Shown here piece after piece: positions 6,966 through 13,689 of a stretch of DNA of 13,689 bases (the stretch's first letter is position 1; the number at the start of each line of letters is the position of its first letter). A program made the position numbers and the translations under genes. The notes below the pieces were generated by a model. It was not told the DNA's origin, ran no database searches, and saw nothing but the letters and a program-made list of their open reading frames with translations. Source of the DNA: CAYRIF01 sp964424205 (lineage in GTDB: Bacteria > Bacteroidota > Bacteroidia > Cytophagales > Cyclobacteriaceae); NCBI GenBank assembly GCA_964424205.1, contig CAYRIF010000075.1, positions 1 to 13,689 on the forward strand, written 5' to 3'.

Positions 6966-8078
6966 CTATTCGTAATAATTCAAAATTTTATGACCACCTT
7001 TTTTCAAGTACTCATCTTTTTTAAACAATTTCAAATCTGACAACACCATTTCCTTGACCATGGCTGCCAAATCATATTTTGGTTTCCACCCCAATTTTTC
7101 TTTTGACTTGGTAGGATCACCGATCAATAAATCTACTTCTGTGGGCCTAAAATATTTTTTATCAATCGCTAAAACTTCTTTTCCGATCGGAAGTTGAAAT
7201 TCATCATTCGTGCACTTTGCTATTTTAGCTATCTCCTTCACTCCTTCTCCGTCAAAAGACAATTCAATTCCTAATTCTGCAAAAGTCATTCTTACAAAAT
7301 CTCTTATTCTAGTAGTTACACCAGTAGCAATTACATAATCTTCCGGTTTATCTTGCTGTAAAATCAGCCACATCGCCTCCACAAAATCTTTGGCATGCCC
7401 CCAGTCTCGCTGTGCATCCAGATTGCCGAGATAGAATTTATCTTGTAGTCCAAGTGCTATTCTTGCTGCTGCCCTCGTAATCTTACGAGTAACAAAAGTT
7501 TCTCCTCGAACCGGTGATTCATGGTTAAATAAAATACCGTTGGTGGCAAACATATCATAAGCCTCTCTGTAATTCACCGTAATCCAATAGCCATAAAGTT
7601 TTGCCACGGCATACGGCGATCGTGGGTAGAAAGGCGTGCTTTCTGATTGTGGGACTTCTTGCACCAAGCCGTAAAGCTCAGAAGTAGAGGCTTGATAAAT
7701 TTTTGTTTTACCAATTAGTCCTAATATTCTCACGGCTTCCAAAATTCTTAATGTACCCAAACCATCTACATTGGCAGTATACTCTGGACTGTCAAAACTC
7801 ACCTGCACATGTGACATGGCTCCCAAATTATAAATTTCGTCAGGCTGTACTTCTTGTACAATTCGGATGATATTGGTAGAGTCGCTCAAATCACCATAAT
7901 GCAATTTGAATTTTATATCTTTTTCATGGGTGTCTTGGTATAAATGGTCTATTCTATCTGTATTGAAAAGCGAACTTCTTCGTTTGATGCCATGCACTTC
8001 ATAGCCTTTCTTCAAAAGGAATTCTGCTAGATAAGCACCATCCTGCCCCGTTATTCCTGTTATTAATGCTACTTTCAT
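6966..8078 (-). CDS. gmd: GDP-mannose 4,6-dehydratase
   Basis: A 370-residue cytoplasmic SDR enzyme converting GDP-D-mannose to GDP-4-keto-6-deoxy-D-mannose. The start MKVALITGITGQDGAYLAEF carries the GxxGxxG-type NADP motif, and RRSS at 33-36 is the conserved NADP-binding loop. Catalytic residues are all visible: T132 and E134 in STSELYG and Y156/K160 in YAVAK, at the same numbers as in E. coli Gmd. The family-typical GILFNHESPVRGETFVTRKI follows. Length matches the family (about 370). The ATG start lies 39 nt after the stop of the GT4 gene, and fcl follows after 8 nt. The product can feed GDP-L-fucose and, in other organisms, GDP-rhamnose. With fcl adjacent, fucose is the clear outcome. No GDP-mannose-forming genes are in the window. 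Confidence 0.97.
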   Translation of the reverse strand: MKVALITGITGQDGAYLAEFLLKKGYEVHGIKRRSSLFNTDRIDHLYQDTHEKDIKFKLHYGDLSDSTNIIRIVQEVQPDEIYNLGAMSHVQVSFDSPEYTANVDGLGTLRILEAVRILGLIGKTKIYQASTSELYGLVQEVPQSESTPFYPRSPYAVAKLYGYWITVNYREAYDMFATNGILFNHESPVRGETFVTRKITRAAARIALGLQDKFYLGNLDAQRDWGHAKDFVEAMWLILQQDKPEDYVIATGVTTRIRDFVRMTFAELGIELSFDGEGVKEIAKIAKCTNDEFQLPIGKEVLAIDKKYFRPTEVDLLIGDPTKSKEKLGWKPKYDLAAMVKEMVLSDLKLFKKDEYLKKGGHKILNYYE

Positions 8079-8117
8079 AAATATGTATTCTTTTGATAAG
8101 AAATTATTTTTAATTCC

Positions 8118-9371
8118 TTAGTTACTTTCGTTAACAATCTCCTTATAGAGGTTAATATATTTTTGTGCCATTATCTGAACATCGTACCTTTTTAATGCCA
8201 AGTTTCTAATTTCAACACCCTCAAATTTACGCTTTTTATTGAATGTTTTTAAAATTCCATCCTTTAGTGATTCACCACTTATTTTTTCACATAAATAACC
8301 ATGCTCATCATTCATTATCATTTCTTTAATGCCCCCAATCTTGAAACCAACAACTGGTGTCCCACACATCAACGATTCCACAATCGTATTGGGTAAATTA
8401 TCTTCTAACGAAGGAATAACAAAAACATCTGCTGCTGAATACACCCAACTCATTTTTTCTTCCTCCTTAATGGTTCCCAAATTAGTGTGATGCTCAATAC
8501 CTTCAATTGCTTCTACCCTGGCGCCAACAGAGCACAAAAATATATCCTTATCTTCAATTAATTTTATGGCCTGTGCTAAATACTGAAATCCCTTTCTTTC
8601 ACTAGTCAAAAATTGTGAAACAAACAAAACTATCTTTTTATCATATGGCAGCCCTAACATTTCTCTAGCCTGTCTTTTATCCCGAATCATAAAAATAGAG
8701 GAATCAATGCCATTTTGAATTACTTGATGCCGCTTGTTCTTCATCACCAGACTCCCTTCAGACAATTCGGACAGCCACCGTGAGGGAGAAACAATAGTTA
8801 GGGGCTTAAAATTTTCAATCGCCCTATACTTGGACAATAAAATTTGATGCGCATAATTTGGGTTCTCTGTTCCATCCAATTGAGGACAGTTTTTACAGTC
8901 CACCTGAAACTTCAAGCAGCCACTTGTATAATGACACCCTCCTGTAAATGCATTTAAATCGTGAAACGTCCAAACAACAGGTTTTTTATTCCTTTTAAAA
9001 AAGGAGTCATAGTCCAGAAACATGGCAACCCAATGCAAATGAATAATGTCTGCGCGCTGATAAGCATCACTAGTCATGATGTCGTGGTCACTTTCCTGCA
9101 AAGTGAAAATATCAAACTTAGCGGGTCTTCCTGCTAATATTTCTTTTCGCTTCTGCTTATATGTTTGTTTTAAACCAAATTTATATAATATCCTATCCAA
9201 TATGCTTAATGGTTCTTTTGAAAACACTTTACGCCCCTCAAATTTCTTTTTGTTTTCAATTAAACATAAAAACTCTGAATTGATATTTTTTTTCAACAGG
9301 CCAGTATGCAAGCGCCGAGCAGCTTGCGCCGCACCGCCATCGTCAGAAGTATTTATATGTAAAATATTCAC
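8118..9371 (-). CDS. Glycosyltransferase family 4 protein (WcaC-like)
   Basis: A 417-residue GT-B-fold glycosyltransferase. The N-terminal half has NILHINTSDDGGAAQAARRL (2-21), the glycine-rich acceptor-side loop of GT4 enzymes, and HLHWVAMF at 111-118. The C-terminal half has the donor-binding signature PSLEDNLPNTIVESLMCGTPVV (320-341), with E332 the ribose-contacting Glu and Asp (324) in place of the first Glu of the EX7E motif. A cysteine cluster C146, C152, C159, C162 (FTGGCHYTSGC ... CKNCPQL) is typical of the WcaC-like subgroup and may bind a metal. The enzyme is retaining by family and presumably uses an NDP-sugar, possibly GDP-fucose or GDP-mannose given the neighbours; specificity cannot be read from sequence. 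The start is GTG, 6 nt after the upstream GT2 stop, and the fold begins at once, so no other start fits. Confidence 0.9.
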   Translation of the reverse strand: MNILHINTSDDGGAAQAARRLHTGLLKKNINSEFLCLIENKKKFEGRKVFSKEPLSILDRILYKFGLKQTYKQKRKEILAGRPAKFDIFTLQESDHDIMTSDAYQRADIIHLHWVAMFLDYDSFFKRNKKPVVWTFHDLNAFTGGCHYTSGCLKFQVDCKNCPQLDGTENPNYAHQILLSKYRAIENFKPLTIVSPSRWLSELSEGSLVMKNKRHQVIQNGIDSSIFMIRDKRQAREMLGLPYDKKIVLFVSQFLTSERKGFQYLAQAIKLIEDKDIFLCSVGARVEAIEGIEHHTNLGTIKEEEKMSWVYSAADVFVIPSLEDNLPNTIVESLMCGTPVVGFKIGGIKEMIMNDEHGYLCEKISGESLKDGILKTFNKKRKFEGVEIRNLALKRYDVQIMAQKYINLYKEIVNESN

Positions 9372-9377
9372 CAGTTT

Positions 9378-10184
9378 TTAAAATCCTAGTTTTTTGAAAA
9401 TATTTTTAAACAGTTGCAAGATTAGCGGTCTGACACTTTTCCTAAATTCCTCCGCAGCATCACTCTCCTTAATCAACTCTATATATTCTTTCCTGAATGA
9501 CTCAATATTATTACTATTCATATAATTCAACAATGAAGTACGCTTTTCATCCGCATCAGTGAGCATTGATTCATCGCTTACCCTATAATCATACAAAACC
9601 TCTTTCACATACCTTATCTCCCAATCCGAAAAATCCAAAGAAACCACAAAATTCCAATCTTCATAACCCATAAAAGGCATATTCCGATCGTATCCTCCAA
9701 TCTCATCCAAAGCAGCTTTTCTGATCACCGCACAAGCGTCAATTGCATTCCATACAAATTGTCGTCTTCTATTATATTTACCTGCTTTTCTAATACCATT
9801 TCTTGTGCCAAAAAGCTGCGCATCGCCATACACCATTCCAACTTTTGGGTTTTTGTCCATAATCTCAATGCCGTACTTGATATAATCAGGCCGAATCATA
9901 TTATCACTATCAAGTGGTAATATATAGTCTCCTTTCGCTAATTTAACACCATTATTCCTTGCGTCCGCAAGTCCTGTATTTTCTTGATTCAACACAAAAT
10001 ACCCTTTCTCTTCTAGTTTTTTTAACGTTTCAATGGTTTGAGCATCTGTAGAGCCATCATTGACGATGATGATTTCATACACTGACTTATCGGGATATTG
10101 CTCCACACTCGCGATTGCCTCTTCGATATATTGGCCATGGTTATAGCAAGGAATGACAACTGACACTCTTATTTGATTACTCAC
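9378..10184 (-). CDS. Glycosyltransferase family 2 protein
   Basis: A 268-residue GT-A-fold, inverting glycosyltransferase. Motifs are in order: VSVVIPCYNHGQYI at 7-20, VNDGSTD at 41-47, NTGLADARNNG at 69-79, the metal-binding DSD at 92-94, and GYEDWNF at 173-179, where E175-D176 supplies the candidate catalytic base. The C-terminus (LILQLFKNIFKKLGF) is a short basic amphipathic helix that could sit on the inner membrane. The start codon is GTG, overlapping the TGA of the upstream GT2 gene (GTGA), so the two are probably translationally coupled. Donor and acceptor are unknown. Its place among gmd, fcl and two other transferases points to assembly of a fucose-containing surface glycan. Confidence 0.92.
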   Translation of the reverse strand: MSNQIRVSVVIPCYNHGQYIEEAIASVEQYPDKSVYEIIIVNDGSTDAQTIETLKKLEEKGYFVLNQENTGLADARNNGVKLAKGDYILPLDSDNMIRPDYIKYGIEIMDKNPKVGMVYGDAQLFGTRNGIRKAGKYNRRRQFVWNAIDACAVIRKAALDEIGGYDRNMPFMGYEDWNFVVSLDFSDWEIRYVKEVLYDYRVSDESMLTDADEKRTSLLNYMNSNNIESFRKEYIELIKESDAAEEFRKSVRPLILQLFKNIFKKLGF

Positions 10185-11206
10185 GATATGTTCTGTTTTA
10201 TTTTTTTAAAAAATTTAAAAATAGCAGTCTCCCTCACTACATTTTTAAACGGTCTCGACACATTTCTTGCAAATCCTTTTCTTTTGCTTTTTGACTCCAT
10301 GACTGGCTGTACATAATACCGTTTTACGATTGCCCAAAATGCACCGAATGCCAGTGGGATTCTCCTTAGAAAATGAATACTCCTATAGTTTGTTGCGTTC
10401 TTAATGATTTCCGAAAATACGATTATGGCAATATTTAAATGCGCAAAATTAGCTTCAAATTTTTTGGAACCTACCAAACTAGCATAACGCGTGACAAACT
10501 CACCAGATAAGCCATCCATTTTTTTATAATATCCAGGAAAATTCAAGGTTTTTACTTTTCCATAGGCGGCAAGTGCTCCTAGACACACCCAATCGTGCAA
10601 CATCACCCTATACAAGGGGATTTTTAAAATCAATTCTTTGCGCATAAATCCGTAGTACATGCCACAATAATGCATGGTCTTGTAGGATTCACTGACGCGC
10701 TTCACCGCACTTTCCATTTCAAAAGTATAGTCAGGTTCTATAAAAAAACTACCATCCTTCCGCTGGTTATAAAACTGCCCCGATATAACAGAATAAGTGC
10801 TGTTTTTCTCCATAAAATCAACATAGCGTCCTATTACATCTTCTCCAAGCCAATCATCATCTGCCAACCACATATAATATTTTCCGTTGGCTTGTTGCAA
10901 AACAAAATCATTGTTATATATAAAATTAATCCCAGGATTCTGTTGTCGAAAGTATTGAATTCTATCATCTTCTTGCTGCATTTTCGAACACACTTCCTTC
11001 GTATCGTCTGGGGAAGCATTGTCTGATATGATTATCTCAATATTTTTGTAACTTTGATTCTGAATAGAAGCCACTGCCCTTTTGAGAAGTGCCGACCTGT
11101 TGTAGCTTGGAATCCCGATACTTACCAAAGGCTGCACCGCTGCATGAACGGTATCGTTATGCTCATTTTTTTTCTCCACTACTTTATTCACTTCTTTAAC
11201 CCACAT
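10181..11206 (-). CDS. Glycosyltransferase family 2 protein
   Basis: A 341-residue GT-A-type transferase, the first gene of the minus-strand glycan operon. After a polar, lysine/asparagine-rich lead of about 26 residues come LVSIGIPSYNRSALL (27-41), IISDNAS (59-65) and MWLADDDW (112-119), with D116-D118 as the DXD metal site, then HDW at 204-206 with D205 the candidate catalytic base. The last 35 residues are very basic with aromatic residues and may dock to the membrane. An in-frame stop lies two codons upstream of the ATG, so the start cannot be longer; a shorter start would cut into motifs. Its stop overlaps the GTG of the next GT2 gene. Sugar specificity is unknown. The gene is preceded by an unusually long, structured intergenic region. 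Confidence 0.9.
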   Translation of the reverse strand: MWVKEVNKVVEKKNEHNDTVHAAVQPLVSIGIPSYNRSALLKRAVASIQNQSYKNIEIIISDNASPDDTKEVCSKMQQEDDRIQYFRQQNPGINFIYNNDFVLQQANGKYYMWLADDDWLGEDVIGRYVDFMEKNSTYSVISGQFYNQRKDGSFFIEPDYTFEMESAVKRVSESYKTMHYCGMYYGFMRKELILKIPLYRVMLHDWVCLGALAAYGKVKTLNFPGYYKKMDGLSGEFVTRYASLVGSKKFEANFAHLNIAIIVFSEIIKNATNYRSIHFLRRIPLAFGAFWAIVKRYYVQPVMESKSKRKGFARNVSRPFKNVVRETAIFKFFKKIKQNIS

Positions 11207-11311
11207 TATTCACCGTTTTAACAAAGTACATTTGTCACACCCTTACTGTCAGCTAATTAAATGGCATTCCGCTTAAAATCAAATAGCCCAAATTTGCAGT
11301 ACTTGCAGTGA

Positions 11312-11423
11312 GCTTGGCGCATCTGCTTCGCCTGGCTGGCAGACAGGTTGCAAAATCCTCGAAATATACTCATATATCTTCGGTTTTCTCCAGATTGCTA
11401 TCGGAATCACATATACACCAAGC
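11312..11423 (-). repeat. Inverted-end element, possible structured RNA leader or interspersed repeat
   Basis: The ends GCTTGGCGCAT (11312-11322) and ATACACCAAGC (11413-11423) are inverted repeats matching at 9 of 11 positions. In minus-strand RNA both mismatches become G-U wobbles, so all 11 positions pair; on the + strand they would be A-C clashes. Inside, 11360-11382 forms a second hairpin on the minus strand (CGAA, one bulged G, AUAUA, loop UGAG, UAUAU, UUCG). The element lies about 110 nt before the first GT2 gene and is transcribed in its direction if the leader starts near 11466. Whether it repeats elsewhere in the genome cannot be seen here. Confidence 0.5.
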
Positions 11424-11428
11424 CAATC

Positions 11429-11458
11429 ACATGAATAATACGGGATATTAACTCATGT
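11429..11458. promoter_or_regulatory. Dyad-symmetric hairpin or operator-like site
   Basis: ACATGA (11429-11434) pairs with TCATGT (11453-11458), and inside it TAATA (11436-11440) pairs with TATTA (11446-11450) around a CGGGA loop, with 1- and 2-nt internal bulges. It lies just downstream of the left-facing -7 box candidate, where it could be the first hairpin of the leader RNA or a protein-binding operator. Stem strength is modest because it is AT-rich. Confidence 0.35.
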
Positions 11459-11471
11459 CAAGTTTACGCAA

Positions 11472-11479
11472 CAAAGATA
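11472..11479 (-). promoter_or_regulatory. Candidate Bacteroidota -7 box for the glycan operon
   Basis: On the minus strand 11479-11472 reads TATCTTTG, a full match to the Bacteroidota -7 consensus TAnnTTTG. No TTTG is found at the expected 19-21 nt upstream, so the -33 element is missing or degenerate. If used, transcription would start near 11466 and leave a leader of about 260 nt before the first GT2 gene. Confidence 0.3.
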
Positions 11480-11495
11480 AAAATATTATTGGGTT

Positions 11496-11526
11496 TTTGA
11501 TGGTCAAAAAAGTGAATATATTTTTG
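11496..11526 (+). promoter_or_regulatory. Consensus Bacteroidota promoter (TTTG-N19-TAnnTTTG)
   Basis: TTTG at 11496-11499 is followed after exactly 19 nt by TATTTTTG at 11519-11526, a full match to the primary sigma factor (sigma-ABfr type) promoter known in this phylum. Predicted transcription start is about 11530-11534. The next gene on this strand starts at 11832, so the transcript would have a leader of about 300 nt. Confidence 0.6.
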
Positions 11527-11831
11527 ACAAGTAAGCAGTGCTCCGACACCAAATAATTTATCTAAAGTTTCCTATTTTATCCAATAAAAATGTAATCACA
11601 ACCCTAAACAGTAGTAGATTCTAACTATTACAAGGCATAAAAACTGTCACAATAAGGAGCGAAAACAATTCTAAAAAAAACACACATTAAGTAAAAATAA
11701 AATACTAGCTTTGACCTCTATAATGTGTTACATCGCTCGCAACGGACAGTCGTAATATACCACTTTTAACGATTGTTTTTTTGCCCATCGCAAACATACA
11801 TTATTTGAATTTAGTCATTTAAATTGAATCT

Positions 11832-13064
11832 ATGAATTGTCGTCATTGTCATACAAAACTAAAAAATATATTTGCGGATTTGGATTTTTCTCCAATCTCT
11901 AATGCCATGTTGAGTAAGCAACAGTTACATGCACCAGAAAAATACTATCCACTTAAAATCTATGTCTGTGATCAGTGTTTTTTAGTACAAGTAGATGAAA
12001 TGGAGAAAGCAGACAATATCTTCGATGAAGAATACACCTATTTTTCCTCTTACTCGACATCACTACTGGCACATTCTAAAAAATATGTGGACATGATGGT
12101 GGAACGCTTTCAATTCAATAATAATTCTCAAATTATTGAGATAGCATCAAACGATGGGTATTTGCTACAATACTTTAAAGAAAAAAACATACCTGTACTG
12201 GGTGTTGACCCCACTGCCAACACCGCTGAGGCGGCGAAAAAAAAGGGGATTGACACCATGATTAATTTTTTTGGGGCGGATTTTGCAACAGTAGATTTGG
12301 TTGATAAAGGCATTAAAGCTGACTTAATATTGGGCAATAATGTGTTGGCACATGTTCCGGATATTAACGATTTTGTAAAAGGAATGAAAATCGCCTTAAA
12401 AGATGATGGGGTGATTACCATGGAATTCCCACATTTAATCCGACTAATAGATGATTTTCTTTTTGACATGATTTATCATGAGCATTTCTCCTATTTATCT
12501 TTCTATACTGTCGCTAAAATTTTTGAAGCACAGGGTTTGGAAATGTTTGATGTGGAAATAGTACCTACCCATGGAGGTTCACTAAGAATTTTCGCAAAAC
12601 ACAAAAATGATACGTCTAAAGAAATCTCTCCAAGGGTAGCAGCACTATTGGAAGACGAAATACAAAGGGGTGTTAACCATCTGGAATACTATAATGGCTA
12701 TCAAAACGAAATAGAAAAAATAAAATATGATACATGGTCTTTTCTAATAGAACAAAAAAGAAAAGGAAAAAAAGTAGTGGGGTATGGTGCAGCGTCAAAG
12801 GGAAATACACTTTTTAATTACTGCGGTATTAAAGGTACTGATCTTATAGAATTTGTGGTGGACTTATCTCCCCACAAACAAAATAAATTTTTACCAGGCA
12901 GTCACATACCGGTTGTTGAAGAACAAAAACTAAAAGACGAGCAACCAGATTATGTAATTATAATTCCTTGGAATTTGAAAGATGAAATTAGTTCGCAACT
13001 GTCCTATATTAGGGATTGGGGTGGGAAATTTGTAATATTTGTTCCATCACTGACTGTATTTTAA
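11832..13064 (+). CDS. SAM-dependent sugar C-methyltransferase (TylCIII/NovU/TcaB9-type three-domain protein)
   Basis: A 410-residue protein with the full architecture of sugar C-methyltransferases. An N-terminal zinc domain has C3, C6, C46 and C49 (CxxC ... CDQC; Methyltransf_13 type). The SAM-binding Rossmann core has EIASNDGYLLQYF at 103-115 and a D/P-containing acidic strand end (GVDP, 124-127). The active-site segment YHEHFSYLS (215-223) has a Glu-His pair resembling that used by TcaB9. A C-terminal domain has GYGAASKGNTLFNYCG around residues 318-333 (Methyltransf_14 type). Characterised relatives methylate carbon 3 of dTDP-linked 4-keto-deoxysugars; relatives in polysaccharide loci act on other nucleotide sugars, so the exact substrate is open. 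The ATG at 11832 puts the first Cys at residue 3 and is the natural start. A DUF4910 gene follows after 20 nt, likely in the same operon. Confidence 0.88.
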   Translation: MNCRHCHTKLKNIFADLDFSPISNAMLSKQQLHAPEKYYPLKIYVCDQCFLVQVDEMEKADNIFDEEYTYFSSYSTSLLAHSKKYVDMMVERFQFNNNSQIIEIASNDGYLLQYFKEKNIPVLGVDPTANTAEAAKKKGIDTMINFFGADFATVDLVDKGIKADLILGNNVLAHVPDINDFVKGMKIALKDDGVITMEFPHLIRLIDDFLFDMIYHEHFSYLSFYTVAKIFEAQGLEMFDVEIVPTHGGSLRIFAKHKNDTSKEISPRVAALLEDEIQRGVNHLEYYNGYQNEIEKIKYDTWSFLIEQKRKGKKVVGYGAASKGNTLFNYCGIKGTDLIEFVVDLSPHKQNKFLPGSHIPVVEEQKLKDEQPDYVIIIPWNLKDEISSQLSYIRDWGGKFVIFVPSLTVF

Positions 13065-13084
13065 TTAGTACTATTGGCAAAAAA

Positions 13085-13689
13085 ATGGCTGGAAAAAATA
13101 CCATGGGCGACCAACTTCTTAAGTTAATAGAAAGATTATTTCCGTTAAACCGAAGCATCACTGGCGATGGCGTGCGCAAAACATTAGCGATACTAGCAGA
13201 GACAATTCCTTTAAAAATCTGTGAGGTGCCAACAGGAACAAAAGTACTTGATTGGACTGTGCCAAAGGAATGGAATATAACGGATGCGTGGGTAAAAAAT
13301 AGTAAAGGTGAAAAAGTAATTGATTTTAATAACTCAAACCTTCACATCTTAAATTACAGTATTCCTGTGCATCAAAAAATTTCGCTTGACAAATTAAAAC
13401 ACCACCTCCATACACTGCCCGATCATCCAGATTGGATTCCTTACAGGACTTCATATTATAATGAAAACTGGGGATTTTGTTTGACCCATAATCAATTAAA
13501 TGCGTTGGAAAATGGAGAATATGAGGTGTATATAGATTCATCTTTAGAAAATGGGTCACTGACATATGGCGAGTATTTTATACCAGGAAAAACAGAAAAT
13601 GAAATATTAATTTCAACGCATATTTGCCATCCATCCCTAGCCAATGACAACTTATCTGGCGTTGCAGTTGCCACGCAACTTGCGGCGTA
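13085..13689 (+). CDS. DUF4910 aminopeptidase-like domain protein, 3' truncated by the window edge
   Basis: The frame is open from the ATG at 13085 to the last base, giving 201 codons with no stop. The start is typical of the DUF4910/DUF2172 family: LLKLIERLFPLNRSITGDGVRKTL, then DWTVPKEWNI at 56-65, YSIPVHQKISL, IPYRTSYY, WGFCLTHNQ and SLTYGEYFIPG. STHICHPSLANDNLSG near the visible end contains H179, H182 and D188, candidate metal ligands of the M28-peptidase-like fold. Members are about 430 residues, so roughly half is seen. An ATG at 13103 is an alternative start. Such proteins are often found in surface-polysaccharide loci beside sugar-modifying enzymes, and peptidase activity is unproven. 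It sits 20 nt behind the methyltransferase and is probably co-transcribed. Confidence 0.88.
   Translation, partial: MAGKNTMGDQLLKLIERLFPLNRSITGDGVRKTLAILAETIPLKICEVPTGTKVLDWTVPKEWNITDAWVKNSKGEKVIDFNNSNLHILNYSIPVHQKISLDKLKHHLHTLPDHPDWIPYRTSYYNENWGFCLTHNQLNALENGEYEVYIDSSLENGSLTYGEYFIPGKTENEILISTHICHPSLANDNLSGVAVATQLAA

Larger units (their letters stand above)
11207..11831. other. 625-nt divergent intergenic region without a credible gene
   Basis: No reading frame of convincing length or coding character was found on either strand. The part next to the GT2 gene holds an inverted-end element (11312-11423) and a dyad hairpin (11429-11458), and a candidate left-facing -7 box lies at 11472-11479. 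A consensus right-facing promoter lies at 11496-11526, leaving a leader of about 300 nt before the methyltransferase gene. The stretch 11303-11360 is noticeably richer in G+C than its surroundings. From 11527 to 11831 the sequence is AT-rich and I see no strong hairpin, tRNA or terminator. Confidence 0.7.

Noticed and set aside
9076..9381. 101-codon open frame on the + strand over the GT4 gene
   Set aside because: It lies antisense to a well-supported GT4 glycosyltransferase with clear motifs, and its own translation shows no recognisable domain.
10670..11026. 118-codon open frame on the + strand over the first GT2 gene
   Set aside because: Antisense to the GT2 core motifs (SDNAS, ADDDW); the translation is hydrophobic and low in sense, as expected of a shadow frame.
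11221..11235. ACAAA-gtaca-TTTGT near-palindrome just before the first GT2 gene
   Set aside because: Arms of five AT-rich bases are expected by chance in this composition; no supporting context.
11294..11309. Two copies of TTGCAGT 9 nt apart
   Set aside because: Too short and only two copies; no sign of an iteron or CRISPR array.
11711..11724. TTGACC and TATAAT resembling a sigma-70 promoter
   Set aside because: The boxes are only about 2 nt apart instead of 16-18, and this phylum uses a different consensus.
12128..12469. 113-codon open frame on the - strand inside the methyltransferase gene
   Set aside because: Antisense to the SAM-binding core; serine/proline/lysine-rich shadow translation with no domain.
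13326..13674. Minus-strand open frames at the right edge
   Set aside because: They are antisense to the DUF4910 frame, which is open throughout and matches its family along its length.

Overview
The window comes from an AT-rich member of the Bacteroidota. The main evidence is a type B (gliding-motility-associated) C-terminal sorting domain next to a PorP/SprF-family outer-membrane protein, the hallmark pair of type IX secretion (T9SS). Supporting evidence is the Bacteroidota-type promoter match TTTG-N19-TAnnTTTG, weak Shine-Dalgarno signals, and the VKFFN-type cold-shock protein. No rRNA, tRNA, CRISPR array, transposase or intact insertion sequence was seen, and the genus cannot be fixed from the sequence.

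Region 1 (1-5647, + strand) is a tight envelope/T9SS operon. In order it holds the end of a secreted protein with a type B sorting domain, a PorP/SprF-like protein, a 951-residue TPR/beta-propeller/carboxypeptidase-regulatory-like protein, a YfiR-family periplasmic protein and a TPR protein. Spacing is 21 nt, a 1-nt overlap, 11 nt and a 1-nt overlap. The 951-residue protein resembles the PorE (PG1058) type, but its C-terminus looks like a SPOR domain instead of the usual OmpA-type peptidoglycan-binding domain. It also has three regulatory-like modules with an exact 107-residue period. The likely theme is secretion and surface attachment of the first protein, with peptidoglycan anchoring by the third. 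The role of the YfiR protein here is open.

Region 2 (5648-5757) is a convergent intergenic stretch with two strong hairpins. The second, read on the minus strand, is a classical rho-independent terminator for the cold-shock gene.

Region 3 (11206 down to 5758, - strand) is a glycan operon: two GT2 glycosyltransferases, one GT4 glycosyltransferase, GDP-mannose 4,6-dehydratase (gmd), GDP-L-fucose synthase (fcl), then a cold-shock protein. gmd and fcl make GDP-L-fucose from GDP-mannose, and the three transferases would build a fucose-containing surface polysaccharide or glycan. Three of these genes start with GTG.

Region 4 (11207-11831) is a 625-nt divergent intergenic region without a credible gene. 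It has a near-perfect Bacteroidota promoter pointing right, a possible -7 box pointing left, a dyad hairpin, and a ~112-nt element bounded by 11-nt inverted ends that pair fully only in the minus-strand RNA.

Region 5 (11832-13689, + strand) opens a second glycan-modification operon: a three-domain sugar C-methyltransferase (TylCIII/NovU/TcaB9 type), then a DUF4910 aminopeptidase-like protein cut by the window edge.
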